A DNA stretch of 64,000 nt from Volvariella volvacea V23 (Eukaryota > Basidiomycota > Agaricomycetes > Agaricales > Pluteaceae), in assembly GCA_000349905.1 (NCBI GenBank), contig KB722739.1, forward strand, positions 326,439-390,438. The letters are read 5' to 3'. The notes beneath the pieces were generated by a model, which was given only the letters and a program-made list of their open reading frames with translations, did not search any database and was not told the DNA's origin. The position numbers and the translations under genes were made by a program. Of this stretch, positions 45,846 to 57,426 are shown in pieces; positions within the stretch are counted from its first letter, which is position 1; every line of letters begins with the position of its first letter.

Positions 45846-46806
45846 AGAAACTTTACCACTTCAGGATAATATATTTGTCTACCACTGCTCTCTGAGCGCG
45901 TACCGTACACCGGATAGCCACAAATCAAGGGATCGTGTAGTTTAGAGCTTAGGAGCTATCTTGCATAGTTGCTCCCATTCTTGGCTCTGCATCTCTCGCG
46001 AGAACGAAGACGTGACACAGCATAATGAAGATCAGGCTAATAACTAGGGTAAGCGAAACTACAAGGAAAAATGAAATAGATAGAAATGATATAGTGATGG
46101 ACATAATAAAGAGACGATATTCGATGGAAGTATCACCATAAAAGAACCAAGGGAATCAAGATATTTAGAGAGAAAGGTACCATGCGAAATAAAGGATATA
46201 AGAGAAAGAAACCATATCGTAATAGAAAAAGCATATTATAGCCAACGAAACACATTAAAAGAGACGGAAAGAATCATACGAGAAAGTATTATTGAAATAG
46301 GTAATGTAAGAGAAACGGAAACCAAAAGAAACGAGGAAGAGGGTAGAGGCAAACAAATGGAAGAGCTGGACATAACACGACAGCAGATATTACAGAAGAA
46401 ACGCAATTACACAGATAGCATATAAGGAAGAGGCACAACGACGACGAAACGGACTTACTGTGCAATGACACCACACCGAGCGGAGGCTAGGAACGAGTAG
46501 AATATGAATGTCCCCAGATTGAGCGACATGCTTTTGATCAAAGTACGAATGGTTACGCTTGACAGAAAGCAGGATTTGACCATTTTCCATCGGTGCTGCG
46601 TAATCGTGTGTGATGCCGTGACCGAAAGAGTGAAATCGTCATGGCGAGTGATTGAGGTTGCTGAGTAATCATAGTACGGCCACCATCCCCCTTTCCCCCG
46701 CACACCCGAAGGGCTCTTTATCGAGTTTCAGTCTGTGATAAGTCATGGAATACAGAGGCATACTTACCAGCTTGCTGCGCAAGGGATCACCGCGCTCCGA
46801 GGATCA
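45846..46806. other. Convergent intergenic region, 961 bases
   Basis: Between the stop of the terpene synthase and the stop of the large kinase. The stretch 46040-46440 is strikingly A- and G-rich on the plus strand with many GAAA/GAGA words. No gene seen; probably 3' untranslated sequence of both neighbours. Confidence 0.55.
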
Positions 46807-49800
46807 TCAAGCCGTGGATTTCTTTCTCTCCGAGCTCCTTGACCTTCGACTAAAGACTTTCTTACCCCACGACTTCACTTTGCTAGCCATCCGACCAGGT
46901 GATAACAAGCGTTCCGATTTTCTTTCACTTGATGTTGAGACTTCAGTTGTATCTGATAGAACGGATGAAGGTGGCCGACGCAGGACAGTTAATGCGTATT
47001 GGAGAGCGTCAATCAGAGGATCCTCCGGCATTTCGACAAATTCATAGTCTTCATCTTCAATTTCGTATGGTTGTTGCTTTCCCGAGTGAGTGGCTTCGCT
47101 GAGAATTGAAGGAGATATTGAAGCGTCGTCGTCGAACATTTCCTTAAATTTGCTGCGAAATTGGGTATCTTCATTACTTGGTGTGTATTTGGTGCTTTCG
47201 GTATCGGATGTATTGCAGGATTGCGGCTCATCTATTCTTGTTTCCGCTACGGAATCCCTTTCTTGCTCAAATTCAGAAGGGGTCAGCGCTTCGTCGGCTC
47301 CTTGGGTATCGGTCTCTTCAGCTGAGGGGGAGTGTTCTTGTTGCTGTTGCAAGTCTAGGCCATTCGGATGTTGGGTAATGGGATCTTCTTGCAAGTTTGA
47401 CGCCTGGGAAACGGAGAGCTCTGAATCTTGACGTCCTTCAGGACCCGATGTAGGTGAGCCAGTTAAGTGAGCAGCCTGTAGATCCACGTGCGCGGGTTGA
47501 AGGAGAACTGTTTCTCGAGTATGGCAGGGAGCTGATGTTGAATTCGCGGTTACATCTCGGGCATGAGCAGGGAATTTTTGTACGTTCTTCGCACGGTTGG
47601 GCTTGATAAGGTCCGTGAGCTCGTCCTCGTAAGTCTTGAATCTTGATTTCAAAGGGGATACCGCGAGGTTCGTGTCGTGTCTTGATGAAGTACTTGAGGC
47701 TTTCGTGGGAGACATTATCAACAGCGGAGCCACTCTCATGATGACTGTCAGGGGGGAGATTTGCTTAATTGCTATGTTCAACTTTCCGGGTGAGCTTGAG
47801 GTAATCAGCTTTGGGTCTAGCATCCATTTAGTGGCATCGGATTTGGAGGTAGGAGTGGCCTGAGCTTCGAATTTCTCATCTGTTTGGGTACCAATAGTCG
47901 GTAATTTTTGTGACGATTTATCCGTGAATGTCGAAGGATTAGGATCACATAAGGCCAACGGACCGTTGGATTTGGTCGTCGATATATTTGGATCCGTAGC
48001 AGCATCGTTCCTCAAATTCTGCCTGGCGGGTTCAGAGTCATTGGAATGGGGCTGCGCAGACTGGGTATCTCCTTCAGCAACTGGATCACGCCACGAAGGC
48101 TTGACGGACTCTTGAATTACAGCTTCCAGTTTTGGCGGTAACTGGACTGCACTTTGAGCCGCCTTCGTCTTCTTGCGGATAACCAAAGGTCTAGTCGTCT
48201 TGAATTTACTTGGAGACCAAGAAATATCGCAATACGGCAGATTTTGGCAACTTCGACACGACACCGACTGAGGAGCTCGGACCTCAGGAACACAAGCAAG
48301 CTTTTGAGTCGAAACAAGTTGTTGTGCAGATGTGGACGCGATACGGTAGTGTGATGGTTCGGCGACGTTATGTGCTCCTGGTAACTCCTCGGTATTATCT
48401 TGCTCACGAATTGGGGGTCCGGTTGGGTAAAGGTGGATTGACTCAGACGGAGGACTCGGTGTACACAGAGTTTCAGTCGGAGAACTAGGGCGCGAAGATC
48501 CAGAAGTAAGGGTTGGCGTTGGACAAGTAGGAGAGTCAGAATGAGGTTGACGGTGATCTGATGTGAATTGGGATCCCCCATCATATTCCCCTCTTGTCCT
48601 GGCCGTGCTTTCTGACTGAACTTGAGACCGCCTGGGCTGGATGCGTGCCTCACGGGCGGTTTGCAACCCTAGATTTGCTACCATGCCTTCCACGATATCA
48701 AACATTTCGTCGCATGACATCGCATGATTTTGAAATAGCACCTCCCTATACTCACCCTGAGTATATTCCTTACCGGCGAGATTATTACCACTATGATGGC
48801 CTTCATCGCCATTTTCCATCGACTGTCCTCTATTATGCTTTCCTTGACCATCATCACCCTGGTTGGCCTTGTCTTCTTCGCTGTCGTCCTCCCCGTATTC
48901 CAATACCTCAGGTGCGACACACCCGGATTTTACCAACTCAGAGTAGTAGTGGAAGAACTCTTCCTTCACCACGTCTTCATCCGCTCCGTAAGGCTCCGGT
49001 TTGAAATCGATATTTTCAACATCTCCATTGTAGGACCTTGGAACCATCCAAGCTTCAGGGTCAGGCGTCCAAGGAGGCAGGACTTTGCGCTCTTCATACA
49101 ACTCCCAATTACTAAGGAGTATCCGACATTAGAAATGTATTTATCGAGGAAATGAATCCGAACTTACACCCCAGAAAAGTAGCCATGGCTTTTCATGTCA
49201 TATCCGATACGAAGTCTGCCATGTGGGTCCTTTTCAAGCATCTAAGAGGGCGTGGTCGTCAGAGGCGCTTTAGGGTTAGGTAACTAGACACTCACTTGGC
49301 TAATGAAATCTCTGGTAACATTATCCACGTCATCGCGATCCTCATACACCGGTGGATCGTTCAAAATTTGGTTACAGAGAGCGCTACTATCTTCTTCGAA
49401 CCACGGCGGCTATAAGCGGTTCATGTTGCCACAATATGAGAGTATTGAAGCAGAATATAAAATCCGAGCTTACCCGACCAGTGAGCATAGTAAATAATAC
49501 AACAGCAGCAGACCAATAATCAACCCCGAATGAATACCACTCGTGCAAATATATCTCCGGAGCCGCTTCGTAAGGCGATCCACAAGGCGTGTCCGTAACA
49601 AAAAACAGGTCGTCGGGGTCTGCGTGTGGGATATTTTCCGCAACGTTCATTCCCGGGAGATAGGGCCAATAAGGCTGGTAGCAGATCTCACGAACAGAAG
49701 GGCGACGAAGAAAGTCCTTCGCAAAACCATAATCGGCGAGAACGATGTGGCCGGTAGCAGATATTAGGATGTTCCCCGGTTTTATGTCACGGTGAATTAC

Positions 49801-52800
49801 ACCACGCGCGTGGAGGTACTGAAGTGCAATGACCTTGTTTTCGATTGTAAATTGTCAAGAAGTCCCGTTGGTCATATAGAGTACTTACTATTTCAATCAT
49901 ATAAAATCGTGCGCGAGCAGGGTCGATCTTGAACTCGTCCCACAAAATGTCTTCTAGTGACATAGGGTGCAGGGCCTTATACCGAGCGTGCATATAACGA
50001 GCCATGAGTGACAGCCAATTAACCGTAATGAAAAACTCACCGTAGCCATATAATAAAACTTAGCATCGACCCAACTCGCATCCAATTGCAGCAACCAAGG
50101 ATTCCCATCGTTCTCTCTCAAAACCTTCTGCTCGCTATACAGCACTCGCAATGCTTCTCTCTCCCTCTTCCCTTCTTTAGATATAACCTTGAGAGCTAGC
50201 TTTCGTCGGGAGACCCTATCCTTCACGAGGTAGACACGGCCACTTGCACCCCTCCCAAGCAATCGCAAGAATTGAAGGTCTTCAGTTTTCATTTCCCGGG
50301 AAGTAGGGTCCGGGGAGATGATGCGTGCATCAGCTGTAGCTGCGCGCATGCTGGAAGTAGGGGTGGTCACGGTGATCGTTGGAATGATAATAGTAGGGGT
50401 GTTGGTCGTAATGACAGTCGACGGGTCTTCCCGGGTAAAGGAGGAGCTAATAGAGGTAGGATTTACACCAACGGCTTCTAATGCTTGAACAACGCTGAAG
50501 CTTGTAGGTGTGATCGTCGTTTCATGTTCACCAATGGAGTCGGTGCTTTCGTCATTATCCTCGTTAACCTGGCCTCCTCCCTCTTCTCTCGATGTGTGAT
50601 GATTCTCATTGTCTTTTCCTTTTCTGGTTTCGGCGTCCTCCACGGGGGAATCAACTTCATTAACGGTGCTCGTGCCGATGTCATCAATAGTGGCAATAAC
50701 TTGCAACCCTTCACGGGGCTGGGCTTCTTCAACCGAATCGTCCAATATGTAGACAGTATGGCGCCGATTCACGAATAACTCTTCCTCGCTCTTGATTTCA
50801 TAGTCATCGACGGCGACACGATCGCATTTCCATTCATCGTAAGTGACTTCATAAAAATTCCTAACTTGGGCAGTCTTTGAAACCACCCTGCTAAGACAGA
50901 CTTGTACTTCATCTCCTTGGCTATCGCTCTCGTATCCCTCGCCTTCTACGAAAGGGACCTCGGTAATAGTTGACAATACCGATGGGCGTCCGAATTGCCT
51001 TCCCGTGAGGGGAGAGGAAAAGGCGTTGGTAAGAACGTTGTCAATTGGGCATCGGGAGACCGTTGGTGATGATGTGCAGGTCAGAAAAGTATTATCCAGA
51101 GTAGTCGCATAACCGGCGTCGTCTGCGGTCGCGGTGGCTTCGCGTTCGCCTTTGTCATCTGCAACCTTGGTACCAAGGCCAGAGTCCAAAGGAGTCGGAA
51201 CGTAAACACGATCGTCACCAATCTTCCCATCACCGCCTCCACCATCTCCCGCTCCGTCATGTCCCTCATCGCCACCGCTATCACCAGGTACACCAAAGTC
51301 CAAAAACTCAAACTCAGAACCATTCGAAGCCCCCATGGCGTCCAACCCCCTGCACTTAATGCTCAACGGAGAATTAATACCCTCCCACTCCTCGTACACC
51401 TTCTTTGCTTTCCCCTTTCTCTTTCCTCCAGTTTTAGCCTTCGTATTGTCCTTCCCCCTTCCCTTATCCTTCCCCTTCGTTCTATTTGTAGTCCTATCCT
51501 TGACTTGAACTTGGACTTTGTGCTTGGCCCTGCTTTTAGCGACAACCTTGGCTTTGAGAGTTGCAAGAACAGGTGTCGTTTTGGACTTTTTAATGGCTTT
51601 GAGACGATTCTTGAGAGCTAATAAGAGCGGAGCGGTTGGGTCGCTATTGTTGTCTGCGTTCTTGCTTTCATTGCTATTCTCGTCTGAGCCCCTAGCCCCA
51701 TCGTTGGTATCGCCGTGAGTGTCAAAAGTGGTCGGAAAAGAAGAGATTGAGGATGCGGTGGTAGTGGTAGGGGAAGCAGCAATACCAGCCCACTCGACTG
51801 AATCGTCTCCAATCTGGTCTTCATCCTGGCTTGCTTCCACCAATCCCGAGACTGGTTCGGAGACGGAAATAGCAATAGAACTTCTTTCTTCAACCTTGTC
51901 TTCAACCTTGTCTTTATTGTCTCTGATAACACTGGCATCGAGGATAGTAGGTACTTCGATCGTGGAGGTAGAGGTGGGAATGGGGGTGGGAGTAGAGCCT
52001 AGGGTGGAAGCGGTGGTGGAAGTTTCTTCCAAAGGAGCTGCACCATCGACTTTATTCTCGTCCTTCGCCACCTCATGGATGGGGGCATCCGACTCTGACT
52101 TGATGAAAGGATCAGATAGACGTCCAGGGGTGTAAGGGTGCCCAAGAGAATGGGCAGTCGCAGAAACAGACAAGACCCCTGTAGAAGCAGGGGTAGGAGT
52201 GGTTGGAGAAGTGAGGACGACAAGTCGAGTGTCCGATTTATAAGCCCTTGTGAGTGGCTTGTCCTCTCGCTTGTTGATGACAAAGTTGGTGTCGTTGTTG
52301 ATGTCAACCTTGGTGGTGTTGGTTGTAACTTTGGTGGTTGTGTCGAAGGCGACATTGGTCTTCTTGCCCGAGTTGAGGAAGGGCGAGGGGGGAGTGGGGA
52401 TGTTGTGGTGGGGTCTGAGGACGCCGAGTGTGTTAACGTCTTTCTCGCCAAGGCGGACACGAGCCTAGAAGGTGAAGGGTAGCGACCATGAGTAAACAAC
52501 CACCATAACAAAGAGGATAGAGGACGAAGGCATATTCAAAGATCCAACTACACACCTTATGAACAGGGGTCTTGGGCACACCCACACCGAGTCCCAAGCC
52601 CACCCGATTCTCATCTCCACCACGACCAACCTCAATTCTGACCTCTGGCTTAAACCCAGGGGTAAAGGTAGGGCTAGGGCTACGCGTAGCCCTAACGCTC
52701 GCCCCAACGCCAATACCGTTGCCGATAATTCCTTCAAGGTTTCCTCCAGTACGGGCGATAGGACTGGTATTTCCACCTGGAGTCCAAGCCGGGGATGTAG

Positions 52801-53229
52801 TCCCGTAGCTGGCGGAGGAGGTACCGAAGACGGGGGTACCTGGGACCTTAATGTTGGTGGCTGACGGAGGGGTAGCTGCTACGGAGACGGCGACGTAGTC
52901 CTTGCCGATAGAGGGAGGAGTGTTCTCATCCTGGTGATAAGCATTGGGGTTAGTATGGGGTACACATCGGTGATGGATGAGGGTAAGCATCGTCTATGAT
53001 GGCTGACATGGAAGGGTGGCTGACGGTATTAAAAAGTGGGTTCTAGAAGGGGAGGCTTGATGGAAAAGTACGCATACGACGGGCGGATGAGAAAGAGGAA
53101 AGAAAAGGTAGGGTGAAAGCGATGGTATACAAGATGATGATCGATGGGAGAGGACGTCGAAGCATCACATACCCCAACCTTCTTGTTGGCACGAGTAGCC
53201 ATGAATGCCTTGACGCGATTCAAAACCAT
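46807..53229 (-). CDS. Very large AGC-like serine/threonine protein kinase with disordered flanks
   Basis: Predicted protein kinase of roughly 1,900 residues. ATG 53229 opens [19 protein letters not shown], then a first intron. About 900 residues of Ser/Thr/Pro/Asp-rich, probably disordered sequence with a basic Lys/Gly/Arg-rich patch precede the kinase domain. The domain has [15 protein letters not shown] (glycine loop), LALKVISKE (lysine), [17 protein letters not shown] (catalytic loop), [10 protein letters not shown] (metal loop with Tyr in place of Phe), a long activation segment and [11 protein letters not shown], then [14 protein letters not shown] and RLRIGYDM. Four to five introns break the domain. 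A C-terminal part of about 750 residues follows, with short acidic and coiled regions, ending SERKKSTA at TGA 46807-46809. A single gene is supported because domain pieces in successive exons join correctly. The substrate is unknown; no classical hydrophobic motif was found. Confidence 0.82.
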
Positions 53230-54237
53230 TGTCGGTGTTGCTGATGCTTGATAGTAAACGAGTGTAGATGTAGATGTAGAGCGAAGGAGCGGATGCCTGT
53301 AGGAAAGACTGCTGAGCTCTGAGGGAACGTAGTAGTCGATAAGAAAGAAAGAAAAGGCCTCGAGGGGGAGTTAATATACCTGCGCTGACAGGAGGTTCTG
53401 AGCTCTGGAGATGAGAGACATTAGAGCATCGGTGAGGAGGTGGGGGATCGTAATCGTAGATCGTGTTCATCTCGGTTGAACGCGGTCCGAAAGAGTGTGC
53501 AAGTTTATACTGCACTCAGTGTATGAGCCTGGTTGCGTATAGAGTGCTATCTCCTCGTAATAGCGGAGGTCCTGATATTAAGTCGTTGTGCGAAGAACGA
53601 CGCGGAAAAGATGAAAAATTCGCGTTGTAGGACGCGTCGCGACGCGTTATACCCCTAGTAAATGTATATGTTAAATTAAGAAGCTCCCTCGCGACTCACC
53701 TCTTCAGGGGATAGAAACCACAACGAATGGCCCCCCATCCTATTTCCAGCACCATGAGCAAGGAAGTGGTCTTCGTTGAATACAGTTCGTTGCATCAAGC
53801 TCGGCATCTGATAGTTTTTGGGCCTACAAAGTTCATAGTGAGGCAGAGCAACAACCTTACATCGTCAAATAAACACGACTTGAAAAGGCGAGCACGATTT
53901 CAAAACCAGTCTCACGAAAGTCAACGCGACACGACACGAAGACAGGAGTGTAAATTCAAGAAAGGGGGAGAGGTTCAGGGTCCTGGCAAATTCAGAAACG
54001 CCCTCCAATCCATCAACGCGAGCGCAGCACCTAAAGGACACCACACCGTACAAAATACAACATCGTGTTAGCAAGGGTATTGACCGAAGAACACAGAACA
54101 CTAAGGTAACAATACCAAGGTATGTTGATATGTCGACTATATGCGCGTTTCTATCGTTCGTCCATTCTTTCAGTGTCCCCAACCCCCTACATTCGTGGTC
54201 CTCTACCACGAATCAACATCAACAGCACCAGGGACTC
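53230..54237. promoter_or_regulatory. Kinase promoter and F-box 3' flank
   Basis: 1.0 kb upstream of the kinase gene. It contains the ACGCGT palindrome listed separately. A 114-codon plus-strand frame at 53727-54071 is antisense to another frame of similar length and has no domain. Confidence 0.5.
53632..53647. promoter_or_regulatory. Perfect palindrome of two ACGCGT boxes (MCB-like)
   Basis: ACGCGTCG joined directly to CGACGCGT, 403 bases upstream of the kinase start. ACGCGT is the MluI cell-cycle box bound by MBF (Mbp1/Swi6-type) factors in ascomycete yeasts, whose orthologues also occur in basidiomycetes. Cell-cycle control of the kinase is inference. Confidence 0.5.
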
Positions 54238-56394
54238 CTACCCCCTTCTGCTCCTCGATCTCCTCCCATAGCTCCCCAACCCACCAGTACCAACTCCAAA
54301 CTCGTTAACTGATCCGCCAACTTCACCAAGCGCGGCCAAAACCTCAGTCGCGGCTTCGTCCTGCACCCTATCCTCATCCATAGCTCTACACTCTTCTAAG
54401 AGCTGGCGTAGCTCGTTGACGTGGGGACTGGCTCTTCTAGACTTGGACGTGACGGTATATTTCCACCCGGGTATTGGTCTGAGGTGGCCGAGCTCGGAGG
54501 CGGAGGATGACGATTCCTCATCCGAGCTCGCATACTCTTCTTCTTCCTCCCCACCCTCTTCTCCCTCCTCCTCCTCCTCCTCCTCTTCTTCTTCTCCCCC
54601 CTCGTCGTCGTCATCATCCTCGTCATCCCCATCCTCGCTCCCCTCCGGCGGCAAAGTCCCCAACAGCTGCCCCGTACAATCCTCTAACCTCACCCCAGCC
54701 CTCGTACACATAATCCACCACCTCTCCCACCTGTCGTACCCGCCATCCATCTCCCCCGGCCCTCCGTTCTGGTTCAGCCGATCCAGCATCAGCGCATTCA
54801 GCGCCCGAATCCTCTGCAGCTTCGGGAAATTGCTCCTATTGCAACATGCGATGAGGTTCTGGTCGTTCGCCCGCGTGTAGAGAAGCGAACGGAGCGGGTC
54901 AGCCGTGAAGGCCGTCATCGTCGCCACGGCGGGATTGAGACTCGTATTGGGCGTCGCGGATGAGATGGGAGAGGGGACGCCAAAGGCGTAAGAAAGCCCG
55001 TGCAGGCCGATGGTGGTTATATGCTCGTGCGGCTTGCGGAATATGGCGGAACCCGGGCCATATGCGGAGTGCTGGTGCTGTTCGGCCCCTGCTCCTGCGC
55101 CCAGCATCCAGTCCGCGTTGAACGCGAATGTGACCAAAAACGGGCACAGCTCGAGGATCTTCCGGACGTCCCAGGCGCCTGTCTCCCCGTCACCACCACC
55201 TCCGCCTATTCCGATCCCCATACCAGCTCCGACAGCCCCGGGTGAGCAGTTCAGGTCTAAAAATGTCAGCCCTAGGCCGTGGCTGCTCAGGAAGCCAATG
55301 ATGTCCGGTTGCAAGTCGTCGCTTCTGTGGCTCGGGCCTGTACAGTCTATCGAGAGCGCCTTGAGATTCGGTATAGACCAGTTGATCGCCTGGTCGATAA
55401 ATTCTTGACAGTGGCCCTTGAGGAGGAGCTGCTGGAGGTTCAGGAGGTTCAGCTGAAGACCCGAAGCTGAACCTAGATGGATGTTGTCCTCGTCATCGTT
55501 AGGAGGAAGAGGCTCCGACTCGGATGACGATTTCGGTGTGGGAGTCCAAGTTGCTGTCGATGCTGATGATGAAGACGACCTCTCAAAATGGATTGAAGCC
55601 GAAACGAGGTACGGCAGATAGCTAAAGGCCCATATGGCTTTCGGGAGGGCGTCGAGGGGGATGATGCATTGTAGAGTTCTGAGGCTCCTGCGGGCTGATT
55701 GAGCGAGGGAGTCGATTACGAGACCGAAAGTCGGGCTTTCGAGAGGCCAGTCGACGACGAAGATTTCTAGATTTCTGCAATGAGATATGATGGAGCATAG
55801 CGCAGTTTCGAGTGTGCGCATCGAAATAGGATGGCCGTGGCTTGAGCTAGAGTTTTCCGTGTCATGAGAGGTGGAATTGGGGGTTCGGCTTGGAGATGTG
55901 GCATAGAACCTCTGGATATGAATACGACGCGTCCACCAACCCACAGATTGCGACTTTGTCGTTGACAATGATGTTGAAGGGGAGTTGAGGAGGTCGTAAA
56001 GGATGAGGAGTTTGTGTGGTGTGCTGATGTACAGGCAGCGGAAGACTGATTCGTATCCAATGTTATTCCACCTCTTGCATGTTGAAATTATAGCCTAGCG
56101 CGTCCTCGGTTAGTGAAATGCAACGAGCAACCCCCAATAAACCAAACAGAACAAGGAAGAACAAAAGGTGCATACCTTCTTGGTAGCATAACTCCCCTTC
56201 TGGATAAGATACAAGGCATCACGGGGGGACCTTAATCCCCACTGGGATCCTTCAGGCTGGGTGATAAACGACCGCTTGTACCACGCATGTTCGGCCATGG
56301 AGGTAGGCAATGCAAACTGAAATATGATGTCCTCGTCTGTTGCAAGGTTGAATATTTGAGTCCATATTTCAGCAGGCAAATCAAGGGCAGTCAT
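54238..56394 (-). CDS. F-box-like protein with acidic low-complexity segment
   Basis: Likely substrate adaptor of an SCF ubiquitin ligase, a large expanded class in Agaricomycetes. ATG 56394 opens MTALDLPAEIWTQIFNLATD, an F-box-like helix. One intron (GTATGC...GCTAG, about 56096-56175) joins SYATKK to AIISTCKRWNNIGYESVFR, the usual end of the F-box segment. The central part has leucine-rich, irregular repeats (CRNLEIFVVDWPLES, NLLNLQQLLLKGHC, LGLTFLDLNCSPGA). A Gly-rich loop, then an Asp/Glu run (near 54535-54630) follow, and the protein ends RRSRSRRG at the stop 54238. Length about 690 residues. Target unknown. It shares a 395-base divergent promoter with the small Cys protein. Confidence 0.78.
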
Positions 56395-56789
56395 GGCGGA
56401 GAGAGTTGGGAAAATGGTGGCAATGTATAGAACACCGCAGTCGGACGAGCTTGCGGACAGGAGATGTTGATTGAACCCGGCCTCGGAGTGCCTCGCGTCT
56501 GTCCACGTGGTTCCTTATTGTCCACCAGGTCCACTGCAGGTGGTCCATGGAGACCTCCGGGTGCATCCACTTCGGCAACCCGGTAACTTTCCCTTCCCCA
56601 CACTTGCGCGCTACCCCAGATTCGCAAACGGCATTATACAGTTGCAAAGCCCCCCATACGATATTCCCAGCTATATAAGAGGGAACCCAACTTGCGCCTC
56701 CAGATCGTAAACAAACCCCTCTTGCTATTGCTTTTGCTCTCCTAACCCCCTCCCTTCCCTTTTGAGCGAACCAACGAACGGACACCACG
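56395..56789. promoter_or_regulatory. Divergent promoter between F-box-like and small Cys protein genes
   Basis: 395 bases between two outward starts. CTATATAAGAG at about 56671-56681 is a TATA-like element about 110 bases before the plus-strand ATG. A CT-rich stretch (56716-56760) just before that ATG resembles the pyrimidine tracts common in fungal core promoters. Confidence 0.5.
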
Positions 56790-57426
56790 ATGACAGACAT
56801 TGCGACTGCAGACACCGTCGAGCTCAACGACGCCATGTTCTGCGCCAAACACTTCAAGGAAGTCGTAAGTTATACTCTATTATATTCTCTTGAACTACGA
56901 TCTATGATTAGATCTCTTGATCCCTTGACTTCCCCTGGTCTCGTCATTCCCTGATCCGAGTTACATGATTTCTAACTTCTCGATATAGTGTGAAGACTGT
57001 AACTTTGATGGGAGGGAAGAGAATGACGGCTTCTATGGCGTAAGTACCTCACATCGCTCGAGCCTAGCACGATTCATCTAATTCTCTCGTCTTCCTTACT
57101 ATCTAATCCTTGACCTGCTTTACCTTATCTTATCTCGCCTGTGCCCGTGCCCGGGCGATACACACAGTTTGACACAGTAGATAGAGACGGTTTAGAAGCC
57201 CCACCAGTAACGCAAAATAAGGATGGAGTCTGGCAATGCAAGAAGCACGCTTCAGCTGGTACGGTTCTTCCAGCCCTTTGTCACTCCTTTTCACGTCACC
57301 GAGACATAACTAACTCGCCTACCCCCTATGCTGCCCACCTGATTCTTAGGTTGCGCGCAATGCTTTGGATGGAAGAAACAAATTACCAGAGCTCGCGCCG
57401 CTGCAAAAAAGGCTGGCAAGAAATAA
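56790..57426 (+). CDS. Small cysteine-rich protein, probable zinc binder
   Basis: Unrecognised function. About 96 residues from four exons. ATG 56790 opens MTDIATADTVELNDAMFCAKHF; exon 1 ends at 56864 before GTAAGT. Exon 2 gives CEDCNFDGREENDGFYG, exon 3 FDTVDRDGLEAPPV and DGVWQCKKHASAG, and exon 4 CAQCFGWKKQITRARAA, ending KKAGKK at TAA 57424-57426. The pattern C-x2-H, C-x2-C, C-x2-H, C-x2-C with even spacing suggests two zinc sites, somewhat like a MYND or treble-clef finger. The basic C-terminus could bind nucleic acid or target the nucleus. Intron phases are consistent across the gene, which supports it despite its size. No signal peptide. Confidence 0.7.
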
